The notes beneath the pieces were generated by a model. It was not told where the DNA came from. It worked only from the letters and a program-made list of their open reading frames with translations, and searched no databases. Both the position numbers and the translations under genes were made by a program. A stretch of 64,000 nucleotides of DNA from Enterococcus faecalis. Its GTDB lineage: Bacteria; Bacillota; Bacilli; Lactobacillales; Enterococcaceae. Of the stretch, positions 37,921-48,158 are shown piece by piece (within the stretch, counting starts at the first letter, position 1; every line of letters starts with the position of its first letter). Location of the stretch: contig NZ_CP118962.1 of the NCBI RefSeq assembly GCF_029024925.1, forward strand, positions 1,148,001 to 1,212,000, written 5' to 3'.

Positions 37921-40260
37921 TTATTCTGCACGTAAAGCAACTGCCGCATCTTTTTTCGCTGCCATTCGGGCAGGAATATGGCCACCAATCATGGTTAAGA
38001 TTGTGCTAATTACAATCAAAATAATTCCGTGAATTGGATTTAAGGTGGCAACATTTTCTAAATCAGTCAGGTTATAGAGCACTGCATTGATCGGAAATGT
38101 TGCGAGAAAGGCAATCACAACACCAAGAATACCAGAGGCAACGCCTAAAATAGCAGTTTCGGCATCGAACACCCGGGTAATATCTTTTTTACGAGCTCCT
38201 AACGCTTTCAGAATACCGATTTCTTTGGTCCGCTCAATGACAGAAGTATAGGTGATAATCCCAATCATAATCATACTTGTAACAAGGGAAATCCCAGCAA
38301 ATGCAATCAGCACATAGGTGATGGCATCCATTAAACCACCTGTTAAGCGGGTCATTGTTCCAGCTAAATCAGAATAGATGATTTGGTCTTTTTTATCTTT
38401 TCCTTTGTTATAAGCATCTAAATAATCAAGAATTTTATCTTTTGATTTGAAATCGTTTGGATAAATCATAATACTTGAAGGGATTTCGTTCGCTCCTAAA
38501 TAAGACAACAGGTTTTCTTTCGCGGAAGCATCTAATGTTTCGTTAGTCATAACGTTAGTGTTGCTGGCTTCTTGCGCTTTAACAATGTCAGAGGTTTTGT
38601 TTTTGGCAATCATATTAGTTGAAAGTGCATCGCTATAAGCAATTCCAGGTGCTAATAGATTCATTGTTGAAGAATCTTTAATTCTCAAAATCCCTGAAAT
38701 TGTTAATTCGGTATTTTCTGGATTATCGTAAACAGCTTGCAAATCTTGGTTAGGAATGAAGTTGCCTGTCGGTAATTTGGTGTAAAATGCATTATTATTG
38801 GCTAATTTCATTTTTGTGCCAACAATGTCTGAAAAGGCAATCTTTTGATTGTCTTTCACGTCAAAGCCAAGATTTTTTAAAGCATTAATATTGGTGGTAT
38901 TGTTACTATCGACGATTAAAACGACATCGGTTTCTTTTTCTGGATAATTTCCTTCAAGCAACGAGTAATTGTCTTTTAAGAAATTGTTTTTTCCATTTTC
39001 TAGTTGTTTAGGAAAAGCAGAAACGCCGACGCCAGTTTGGGCAGCCATCATAGAAGCCATCGCGTTTGATTGGCCGTCGGGTGCATCGTTTGAAAATTTG
39101 ACAGCTTGTGCTTTCCCGTTGATTTCTCTTAATAGGTTCATATTGACTAGACGAGTATAGCCGATATTATTACTTAATTCAGGATCAATGTGATTGACAT
39201 AGTCAATAAACTTTTGATCAATTAAATTCGTGTGTTGCGCACGGTCTGCATCGCTAATTTTAGCAGTCACTTCTTTTTCTTTCGGGAAGGTGCCTTTTTT
39301 GTCCTGATTGTTGAAACTTTCTGGATCTTGATCTGTCGCTATTTTAGAAATGGTAATCGGAAATTGCGCTAACGTTTCCGACTGAGTTTTATCAATTTGT
39401 TTCTGGAATCCTGTTGAAAGAGAAAGGACAATCGCAATACTGATAATTCCGATACTTGAAGCAAAGGCGGTTAAAAAAGTTCGCCCTTTTTTAGTGCGGA
39501 TATTATTAAAAGATAAACGCAGCGCAGTCGTGAATTTCATTTTGGTGCGTTTCAATTCGAAAGGTTCTTTTTTTTCATGTTCAATATGAGGACGCGAGTC
39601 ATGCCGAATTTGGCCATCTGAAAATTCAATAATTCGATCAGCGTATTCATGAGCTAATTCAGGATTGTGGGTCACCATAATGACTAATTTTTCTTTCGAA
39701 AGTTCTTGGATAAGTGCCATAATTTGCAGACTGGTTTCTGAATCCAATGCACCAGTTGGTTCATCACAAAGTAAAATATCGGGATCATTAGCTAAAGCGC
39801 GAGCAATGGCAACCCGTTGCATTTGACCGCCAGATAATTGGGAAGGTTTTTTATGGATATGGTCCTTCAAACCGACACGGATGAGTGCATCTTCGGCTTT
39901 TTGGCGTCTTTCTGCTTTTGAAATACCACTCAGTGTCATACCAAGCTCGACATTATCCAAAATCCCTTGATGACTAATTAAGTTGTAACTTTGAAAAATA
40001 AAACCAATTGAGTTATTCCGATAAGCATCCCAATCGGCTTCTTTAAAATTTTTTGTTGATTTGCCGTTAATGATTAAGTCACCAGAATCGTAATTGTCCA
40101 ATCCGCCAATCACATTCAACATCGTCGTTTTACCAGAGCCGCTGGGACCCAGAATGGCTACAAATTCTTGTTTTCGAAAAGCGACAGAGACGCCATCTAA
40201 AGCTTTAGTGGTCGTTCCGCCGACAGTATAATATTTTTTTATCTCTTTGAGTTCTAGCAT
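37921..40260 (-). CDS. ABC transporter, ATPase fused to FtsX-like permease (779 aa)
   Basis: 779 residues from the ATG at 40260 (AGAAGGA upstream), rather than an earlier in-frame start at 40293. Residues 1-225 are a MacB-type ATPase ([30 protein letters not shown]). A membrane segment (about 255-275) precedes a large external domain, and three membrane segments close the protein with the FtsX loop KEIGILKALGARKKDI (about 680). Such fused proteins export peptides or antibiotics. It is divergent from a MarR-type gene with a palindrome between. Confidence 0.92.
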   Translation of the reverse strand: MLELKEIKKYYTVGGTTTKALDGVSVAFRKQEFVAILGPSGSGKTTMLNVIGGLDNYDSGDLIINGKSTKNFKEADWDAYRNNSIGFIFQSYNLISHQGILDNVELGMTLSGISKAERRQKAEDALIRVGLKDHIHKKPSQLSGGQMQRVAIARALANDPDILLCDEPTGALDSETSLQIMALIQELSKEKLVIMVTHNPELAHEYADRIIEFSDGQIRHDSRPHIEHEKKEPFELKRTKMKFTTALRLSFNNIRTKKGRTFLTAFASSIGIISIAIVLSLSTGFQKQIDKTQSETLAQFPITISKIATDQDPESFNNQDKKGTFPKEKEVTAKISDADRAQHTNLIDQKFIDYVNHIDPELSNNIGYTRLVNMNLLREINGKAQAVKFSNDAPDGQSNAMASMMAAQTGVGVSAFPKQLENGKNNFLKDNYSLLEGNYPEKETDVVLIVDSNNTTNINALKNLGFDVKDNQKIAFSDIVGTKMKLANNNAFYTKLPTGNFIPNQDLQAVYDNPENTELTISGILRIKDSSTMNLLAPGIAYSDALSTNMIAKNKTSDIVKAQEASNTNVMTNETLDASAKENLLSYLGANEIPSSIMIYPNDFKSKDKILDYLDAYNKGKDKKDQIIYSDLAGTMTRLTGGLMDAITYVLIAFAGISLVTSMIMIGIITYTSVIERTKEIGILKALGARKKDITRVFDAETAILGVASGILGVVIAFLATFPINAVLYNLTDLENVATLNPIHGIILIVISTILTMIGGHIPARMAAKKDAAVALRAE

Positions 40261-40350
40261 ATTTTTCGCATCCTTCTTCCAATTTATCAACAATACAACC
40301 TTAAGTTAGTGTATAACGTAACATAATAGTTAACAAAAATCAATCATTAC

Positions 40351-40367
40351 CATTTGATAATCAAGTG
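40351..40367. promoter_or_regulatory. Possible MarR-type operator
   Basis: CATTTGATAATCAAGTG contains the inverted repeat TTGAT-A-ATCAA. It lies between the leftward ABC gene and the rightward MarR-type gene. Confidence 0.5.
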
Positions 40368-40405
40368 AATTTAGTATACACTAGGTGGGAAACGAGGGAG
40401 AACAT

Positions 40406-40894
40406 ATGGATAAAGAGAAGCATTCATCAAATTTAGATATTAGTGTCTTTACTGAAATTTTTTCATATATGAGCCAATTGCTTTTTAAAGACCTAGACTT
40501 GGAGGATCTAAAATTAACCAAGTTAGACATGTTAATTTTATTAATTGTGGCAACGAATGAAGGAATCAGTATGACAGAGTTAGCCAACCAAGTAGGAACG
40601 TCGAAAGTTCAAGTGAGTCGCTCTATTGCGGGGTTAGAAGAACGAGCGATTGTTCAACGTCGCCATAATCAAGAAAATCGCCGCGTGGTTAATGTTTATA
40701 CAACAAAAGAAGGCGAGAAGCTCTTTAAGCAAAAAGAAAATCAAGTAAAACAGCAACTATCTGAAACGCTTAGTGTTCTTTCCTTAGAGGATTATCAAGA
40801 GGTCAATCAACACTTTTTGGCGGTCATGAAAATTTTGTCCAATTATCAAGCGCTACGAAGAAAAACGTGTAAGGAAAACAACGCCAAAAAATAA
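40406..40894 (+). CDS. MarR-family transcriptional regulator
   Basis: 162 residues from the ATG at 40406 (GAGGGAG upstream). Winged helix: ISMTELANQVGTSKVQVSRS (about 58-77), wing QRRHNQENRRVVNVY. Likely controls itself and the divergent ABC exporter through the palindrome near 40.36 kb. Confidence 0.9.
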   Translation: MDKEKHSSNLDISVFTEIFSYMSQLLFKDLDLEDLKLTKLDMLILLIVATNEGISMTELANQVGTSKVQVSRSIAGLEERAIVQRRHNQENRRVVNVYTTKEGEKLFKQKENQVKQQLSETLSVLSLEDYQEVNQHFLAVMKILSNYQALRRKTCKENNAKK

Positions 40895-40931
40895 AAAACA
40901 TCGTTTGGCTATAAACCAAACGATGTTTTTT
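40893..40931. terminator. Bidirectional terminator
   Basis: A perfect 16-bp stem, AAAAAACATCGTTTGG with CCAAACGATGTTTTTT, separates the MarR-type gene from the converging malG gene. Confidence 0.92.
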
Positions 40932-41795
40932 CTAGCCTTTGACAGAGCCAGAAGTCACGCCTTCTACATAGAAACGTTGCATTAATATAAATAAAATAGT
41001 AATTGGAATGGCAATTAGCACACATCCTGCTGTAAAAGCCATGAATAGTGAATTGGCTGTTGATTTGGTCATCATCGAAAAGAGACCAATCGCAACGGTG
41101 TAATTTTCAACTTTATCACCCATAATAACTTTTGCGAAAATAAAATCCATCCAAGGGCCCATGAAGGCGGTTAAAGAAGTATAGACAATAATTGGTTTCG
41201 ACAATGGCAACGTAATTTTTGTGAAAATTTGCCACTTGTTGGCACCGTCAATCATAGCCGATTCGTCTAAAGCCATCGGAATGGTATCGAAGAAACCTTT
41301 GGCGATGTAAAAACCTAGCGCCGAGCCTGCAGAGTAAACCAGAATTAAAGCGAATAAACTTTCAGTTAAATTTAAGGCTTTTAAAATATAGTAAACGGCA
41401 ATCATGCTCATAAAACCAGGGAACATATTTAAAACGAGCGCCACTTTTAAAAATGGTTTTCTTAAGCGGAAACGCAACCGTGACAGCGCATAAGCCATTG
41501 CGATTGTAATAAAAGTTGATAACAGACAGCTTGCGATGGAGACGAACAAGGTGTTCAAAAACCAACGGACAAAGGGGAAGTTGCCAGTCTGATTTGTTAA
41601 TAATACTTTATAATTTTCTAAAGTGAATGTTTTGGGAATGATATAGGGAACAAATGCACCGCCTTCGCCACGAAAACTTGTTAAGATAATCCACACAATG
41701 GGGAACATCCAAAAAACTGCTAAAATGGTTAGAATGATGTAAACGCTGGTAAGTGCAGTGCGTTGTTTTTTCTGGTAACTTTTTGCTTTAGCCAT
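40932..41795 (-). CDS. malG: Maltodextrin ABC transporter permease MalG
   Basis: 287 residues, six membrane segments. The cytoplasmic EAA loop DESAMIDGANKWQIFTKITLPLSKP (in parts: DESAMIDGANK, then ITLPLSKP) is typical of the MalG group and contacts the ATPase. Last gene of the leftward malE-malF-malG operon, four bases after malF. No ATPase gene lies here; a shared MsmK-type ATPase elsewhere is expected. Confidence 0.92.
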   Translation of the reverse strand: MAKAKSYQKKQRTALTSVYIILTILAVFWMFPIVWIILTSFRGEGGAFVPYIIPKTFTLENYKVLLTNQTGNFPFVRWFLNTLFVSIASCLLSTFITIAMAYALSRLRFRLRKPFLKVALVLNMFPGFMSMIAVYYILKALNLTESLFALILVYSAGSALGFYIAKGFFDTIPMALDESAMIDGANKWQIFTKITLPLSKPIIVYTSLTAFMGPWMDFIFAKVIMGDKVENYTVAIGLFSMMTKSTANSLFMAFTAGCVLIAIPITILFILMQRFYVEGVTSGSVKG

Positions 41796-41798
41796 AAG

Positions 41799-43142
41799 TT
41801 ACGCCTCCTTAAATGAATTCGTCCGTGTATAGGCAATTAAACTGAAGACTGCGGAGAGAATGAAGATTAAAATACCAATCACAGAGGCTAAATTGTAATC
41901 CATTGTATCGACAGTCAATTTGTATAGCCAGGTAACTAAAAGGTCAGTTGAGCCTGCACCGTAGAAGTTAGAATTGGCTGGCCCACCGCCTGTTAATAGA
42001 TAAATGACATTGAAGTTATTGATGTTGCCAATAAACTGTTGAATCAGCGCCGGGGTCATCACAAATAGAATTTGTGGAAATGTAATACTTTTAAAAATTT
42101 GCCATTTATTGGCACCGTCAATTCTAGCTGCTTCGATTTGATCTTCAGGAAGATTTTGGATAATCCCTGTAGAGATTAACATCGTAGCAGGAATACCAAT
42201 CCACATATTGACAACAATAATGGTTAATTTTGCCCAATTCGGATCTGTTAAGAAGGGGATAGAAGAATCGATTAAGCCCCAGTTTAACAACAGAGCATTG
42301 ATAGGTCCGGAACCATTTAAGAGGTTTCGCATAATTAAAAGTGAAACAAACGGAGGTACGGCCATCGTGATAACAAAAATAGTCCGCCAAAACGCTTTAT
42401 ATTTTAAGCCTTTTGTATTGATAAGCAAGGCTAAAATGATTCCAAAAAAGAAACAAGTTGCGGTTGCGAAAACAGCCCAAATCAAGGTCCAGCCAAGTAC
42501 TGGAAAGAACGTTGAAGCCATATCGCCTGTGATTACATTGCCTAGATTTGCCAATCCAACCCAAGTAAAAAGGTTTTTCGGTGGCAAATGGTTATGGTCG
42601 TAGTTGGTAAAGGCAATTGAAATCATATATAACAACGGCAAGATGGTAAAGAAAAGAACGCCTAGTAAGGGGATCGTCATTAAAGTTGCATGGAAACGTT
42701 CGTTTAACAAGCTACGTAAATCATCCATAGTTGTTGGAATTTTTTTGCCGGCTGTCTTTAATTCATATAGGTGACGGGCGCTTTTTAAATTGATTACATA
42801 TAAAATGATTAGCGATAAACAGACTAAAATTGCTGCAATTCCGAATAATAATAAGAGCATTGAATTATCGCCTTCTTTTAGAACTTCAATCCCTAAAGAA
42901 TCATCATATACTAATCCTTGCTGTTGGGTCCCTAGTGTTCCTAGCATCATTAATGCATGGAAACCATTACGGATTAACCAATAGATAAAGCCAATTTCAG
43001 CTGTTAAAAAGATGATTCCCTTTAACCACTGCTTGTTGGCGAAGTTTGCAGCACCCATAACTAAAAAAGATAGTTTTGTAGCGAAGTCGCCTTTTTTAAA
43101 GACCTCTCGAAATGACGTCTGGGCTTTCTTTTTCTTGAACAT
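41799..43142 (-). CDS. malF: Maltodextrin ABC transporter permease MalF
   Basis: 447 residues. A longer N-terminus with membrane segments precedes the conserved permease domain, whose EAA loop is EAARIDGANKWQIFKSITFP (about 335). This is the MalF layout. It forms the channel with MalG. An internal hairpin separates it from malE. Confidence 0.92.
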   Translation of the reverse strand: MFKKKKAQTSFREVFKKGDFATKLSFLVMGAANFANKQWLKGIIFLTAEIGFIYWLIRNGFHALMMLGTLGTQQQGLVYDDSLGIEVLKEGDNSMLLLLFGIAAILVCLSLIILYVINLKSARHLYELKTAGKKIPTTMDDLRSLLNERFHATLMTIPLLGVLFFTILPLLYMISIAFTNYDHNHLPPKNLFTWVGLANLGNVITGDMASTFFPVLGWTLIWAVFATATCFFFGIILALLINTKGLKYKAFWRTIFVITMAVPPFVSLLIMRNLLNGSGPINALLLNWGLIDSSIPFLTDPNWAKLTIIVVNMWIGIPATMLISTGIIQNLPEDQIEAARIDGANKWQIFKSITFPQILFVMTPALIQQFIGNINNFNVIYLLTGGGPANSNFYGAGSTDLLVTWLYKLTVDTMDYNLASVIGILIFILSAVFSLIAYTRTNSFKEA

Positions 43143-43182
43143 CTTCGTTCACTCACTTTCTACTTAAATAAAAAAGATAGAG

Positions 43183-43217
43183 GAAATGGGACAGCAGATT
43201 GAAGCTCGTCCCATTTC
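43183..43217 (-). terminator. Hairpin between malE and malF (partial terminator or mRNA stabiliser)
   Basis: GAAATGGGAC and GTCCCATTTC form a 10-bp stem with an inner AGC/GCT. On the minus strand it is followed by CTCTATCTTTTTTATTT. It should let malE be expressed above malF and malG, a usual need for binding proteins. Confidence 0.7.
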
Positions 43218-43227
43218 TTTACTCTTT

Positions 43228-44478
43228 TTATTCTTTTGCTTCTTTTGATGTGTCTTGGACTAATTTATCTAATTTTGCTTGATAATCCGCAGGTTTGATA
43301 TTGCCTTTGTACGTATCATTGATCACTGCATCCATCGCAGGCCAGAATGAAACGATTTCTGGGATTTTTGGCATTACCACAGAGTGGGTTGGTTGCGCCA
43401 TTTCTAAGATAGCTTTTGCAACAGTATCTTGTGTGATTTCTTCGTTTGTTTGTAATTTTTTGTTTGAAGGGACAAAGCCGATTTCTTTGAAGTAAGTCAT
43501 TTGTGCTTTTTCACTGGTTAAATAGTTTGCTAATGTCATTGCGGCCAATGGTGCTTGTGTTTGTTGGTTGACAGCAAAACTACGAACGCCCAAGAAAGCT
43601 TTCATTTGTTTTTCTCCATTGCCAAAATCAATGGTTGGATAGGCAGCAGCCCCCATTTTGTCGCCAAGAGCTTTTTCTACATCGTTTTTAGACCAAGGAC
43701 CAGAAAGGAAGGCATCCGTTTTGCCAGAACCTAGATTAGACAATGCTTCTGTATTTGATTGGATCACACCAGGATTATTTTTTTGATCGGCAATCCATTG
43801 TAATACTTCTATACCTTGTTGGTTGTTAAAGTTGGTACCTTTCGGATCTTCGCCATTTTCACCATATAAGTAATCGCCGTTACTCATAAATAGAGGACCG
43901 AAGATATAATTTGCGCCATCTTCGCCAAAATTGGTACCGATTTTGCCTTTTTCAGTTAAAGACTTCCAAGTTTTGATTTCCTCTGGAGAATACGTATCTT
44001 TGTTATAATAAAGAACTTGTGACTCTACGGCATAAGGGTAGGCATAGACTTTGTCTTTCCAAGTGACCCCTGCAACTGCTGAGTCGATATTGTTTTCTTT
44101 GACTTCTTTTTCATATTTTGTGTTAGGATAAATCAGACCAGCTTCTGCCATTTGACCAATTTGATCATGTGGCATCATGAAAACATCTGCGGCAGCTTTA
44201 GGATCTTTTGCAATGTCTTTTTTAGCATCTGCCGAATTTCCAGCAGTTAAGTTAACTTTAATATCGGGGTTTTCTTTTTCAAAATCGGCGACAACTTTTT
44301 TAAAGACGCCCATATATTCAGTATCAACCCATAATTTTACGTCACCAGCTGCTTTATTTGCTGAACCGCTTTCATTTTCAGCTTTCGTTTTTTCTGCGCC
44401 ACCACAGGCAGTAAGTAAAACCGCGGAAGCACTTAAAAGGATACCGCCCATTAAAATCTTTTTCCAATTCGCTTTCAT
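43228..44478 (-). CDS. malE: Maltodextrin-binding lipoprotein MalE
   Basis: 416 residues from the ATG at 44478 (GGAGGG upstream). Signal peptide with lipobox SAVLLTACGG. The mature part is a class I solute-binding protein similar to MalE/MdxE (VKLWVDTEYMGVFKKVVADF; GPLFMSNGDYLYG; FLSGPWSKNDVEKALGD). It captures maltodextrins outside the membrane for MalFG. Probable MalR and HutC-type operators lie in its promoter region. Confidence 0.93.
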   Translation of the reverse strand: MKANWKKILMGGILLSASAVLLTACGGAEKTKAENESGSANKAAGDVKLWVDTEYMGVFKKVVADFEKENPDIKVNLTAGNSADAKKDIAKDPKAAADVFMMPHDQIGQMAEAGLIYPNTKYEKEVKENNIDSAVAGVTWKDKVYAYPYAVESQVLYYNKDTYSPEEIKTWKSLTEKGKIGTNFGEDGANYIFGPLFMSNGDYLYGENGEDPKGTNFNNQQGIEVLQWIADQKNNPGVIQSNTEALSNLGSGKTDAFLSGPWSKNDVEKALGDKMGAAAYPTIDFGNGEKQMKAFLGVRSFAVNQQTQAPLAAMTLANYLTSEKAQMTYFKEIGFVPSNKKLQTNEEITQDTVAKAILEMAQPTHSVVMPKIPEIVSFWPAMDAVINDTYKGNIKPADYQAKLDKLVQDTSKEAKE

Positions 44479-44519
44479 TTTTGAACCCTCCAAAAATTAT
44501 TTTTTACAAGTCTTATTAT

Positions 44520-44531
44520 GCAACCGATTGC
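44520..44531. promoter_or_regulatory. LacI/MalR-type operator near malE
   Basis: GCAACCGATTGC fits the GCAA-NCGN-TTGC pattern of LacI-family maltose regulators. It is about 40 bp upstream of malE. Confidence 0.6.
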
Positions 44532-44605
44532 GGAAATAATCAAGTGTTTTTCATCGAGAAAGTTAAAAAAGTTTTTTTGTTATAAATAACATACTGTTTA
44601 TTTAA

Positions 44606-44621
44606 AGTGGTGTATACCACT
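44606..44621. promoter_or_regulatory. GT-N-TA-N-AC palindrome in the mal divergent region
   Basis: AGTGGTGTATACCACT: arms AGTGGT and ACCACT are perfectly complementary, and the core fits GT-N-TA-N-AC. It matches 14 of 16 bases of the DasR/NagR-type consensus AGTGGTCTAGACCACT. It lies midway between malE and the amylase gene. Confidence 0.6.
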
Positions 44622-44664
44622 AATTGAGCATTTTAAATAAAAAAATAAAAAAGGGTATACAAAT

Positions 44665-44676
44665 GCAATCGTTTGC
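44665..44676. promoter_or_regulatory. LacI/MalR-type operator near the amylase gene
   Basis: GCAATCGTTTGC fits the same LacI/MalR pattern as the site at 44520. It is about 60 bp upstream of the neopullulanase-like gene. Confidence 0.65.
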
Positions 44677-44737
44677 GCTAAAATGTGTTCGAGTATTAGA
44701 AAATACACGAAAAGCGACAATTAAAGGAGAGAATTAA

Positions 44738-46504
44738 ATGAACACTGCTGCAATCTACCATCGTCCAGAAAGTGAATTTGCTTATCTTTATACAGAAGAA
44801 ACCATGCATATTCGTTTGCGTACGGCAAAAGGCGACATTGCCTCTGTCCAATTAGTGCAAGGAGATCCTTATCTTTTAGGGAAAGAAAAGTGGTACCAAC
44901 AGTCGTTAACAATGAAGAAGTTAGTATCTACGGAGTTATATGATTACTGGTTTATTGCATTAAGTGCAAAATTTAAACGCCTTTCATATGCTTTTACTTT
45001 AGTAGGGACGGATGGCTTGACGGCGTTTTATGGCGAACACGGCATTTATCCTTTAGAAGAAAAGTATTTAGCGATGGCGAATAATTATTTTCGGATGCCG
45101 TATTTTCATGAAATCGATCGTTTTAAAGCACCTGAATGGGTAAAAGAAACGGTTTGGTATCAAATATTTCCAGAGCGTTTTGCAAATGGTGATCCCGCGA
45201 ATGATCCTGAAGGGACGTTGCCGTGGGGATCTAAAAGACCAGATCGACAAGATTTTTTTGGTGGGGATTTGCAAGGGGTGCTAGATCATCTTGATTACAT
45301 TGAAGATTTAGGTGTTAACGGCTTATATTTTTGCCCAATTTTTGAAGCGTTTTCTAATCACAAATATGATACGATTGATTATTTAAAAATTGACCCAGCT
45401 TTTGGTGATGGCGCTACCTTTAAGCGTTTAGTCGAAGAGTGTCATCGACGGGGCATTAAGATTATGTTGGACGCCGTTTTTAATCATATGGGGGACACTT
45501 CGCCTCAATGGCAAGATGTGTTAAAAAATGGCCAGGACTCAATTTATGCCGATTGGTTCCACGTAAATGAGTTTCCAGCTAGCTATGAAGAAAGTGCTGA
45601 TTTTGAAGAAGCAAGCAACATTACCTATGATACTTTTGCATTCACTCCGCATATGCCTAAATTAAATACAGCAAATCCAGAAGTGCAAGCCTATCTTTTA
45701 GAAATTGCTCGTTATTGGATTGAGGAATATGATATTGACGCCTGGCGTTTAGATGTGGCAAACGAAGTGGATCATGCGTTCTGGAAAAAATTCCGGCAAA
45801 CATGTGATGACGCAAAAGAAGATTTTTATATTTTAGGAGAAATTTGGCACTCGTCGCAAAGCTGGCTCCAAGGAGACGAATTTCATGCAGTGATGAATTA
45901 TGCATACACAGATGCGATTATGGGCTACTTTGTCAAGCAAGAACTGTCCTTGGAAAAGATGCTTTCTGAAATGAACAACCAGTTAATGCTCTATCGACAA
46001 CAAACGAATCAAATGCAGTTTAATGTTTTAGATTCCCACGATACACCACGCTTATTGCATGAAACGAAAGAGGATAAAGAGCTGATGCGCCAAGTATTAG
46101 CGTTTACGTATATTCAACCAGGCGTCCCTTGTCTTTACTATGGTGATGAAATTGGTATGACAGGTGATATGGATCCTGATTGTCGTCGTTGTATGGTTTG
46201 GGAGGAAAATCAGCAAGATTTGGATTTGAAGGAATTTGTAAAATCATTGATTGCCCTTCGCAAAAAGTATGCGGCTGTTTTTTCTGGTGGAACAATCGAT
46301 TGGACAGGCACTTCTTTTGAAACGGGGTTGATTAGACTCGCTTGTCGTTTGGAGGAACAAACGATCTATGGGATTTTTAATACTGGCCAAGAGACACAAT
46401 TTGTCGATAGAACTGATCGAGAAGTTTTGCTAAGTTCTTTTATCGAAATTGCTTCAGAACAGATAATGGTTTTACCAAAAGGTTTTCTTTTATATCAAGC
46501 ATAA
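44738..46504 (+). CDS. Neopullulanase/cyclomaltodextrinase-like GH13 enzyme
   Basis: 588 residues. A CBM34-like N-terminal domain (1-120) precedes the GH13 barrel (WYQIFPERFANGDPAND about 143). Catalytic residues: Asp in WRLDVANEVD (about 330), Glu in ILGEIWH (about 360), Asp in VLDSHDTPR (about 428). The HM insertion VFNHMGD is the usual substrate-binding loop. It lacks a signal peptide, so it acts in the cytoplasm on imported maltodextrins or cyclodextrins. First gene of the rightward operon. Confidence 0.9.
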   Translation: MNTAAIYHRPESEFAYLYTEETMHIRLRTAKGDIASVQLVQGDPYLLGKEKWYQQSLTMKKLVSTELYDYWFIALSAKFKRLSYAFTLVGTDGLTAFYGEHGIYPLEEKYLAMANNYFRMPYFHEIDRFKAPEWVKETVWYQIFPERFANGDPANDPEGTLPWGSKRPDRQDFFGGDLQGVLDHLDYIEDLGVNGLYFCPIFEAFSNHKYDTIDYLKIDPAFGDGATFKRLVEECHRRGIKIMLDAVFNHMGDTSPQWQDVLKNGQDSIYADWFHVNEFPASYEESADFEEASNITYDTFAFTPHMPKLNTANPEVQAYLLEIARYWIEEYDIDAWRLDVANEVDHAFWKKFRQTCDDAKEDFYILGEIWHSSQSWLQGDEFHAVMNYAYTDAIMGYFVKQELSLEKMLSEMNNQLMLYRQQTNQMQFNVLDSHDTPRLLHETKEDKELMRQVLAFTYIQPGVPCLYYGDEIGMTGDMDPDCRRCMVWEENQQDLDLKEFVKSLIALRKKYAAVFSGGTIDWTGTSFETGLIRLACRLEEQTIYGIFNTGQETQFVDRTDREVLLSSFIEIASEQIMVLPKGFLLYQA

Positions 46505-46525
46505 TAATTAAGCAAAGGAATGTGA

Positions 46526-48157
<1,632 letters not shown>

Positions 48158-48158
48158 G

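Noticed and set aside
42208-42603. 131-codon plus-strand frame inside malF
   Set aside because: Antisense to a clear permease gene and without ribosome binding site or conserved features.
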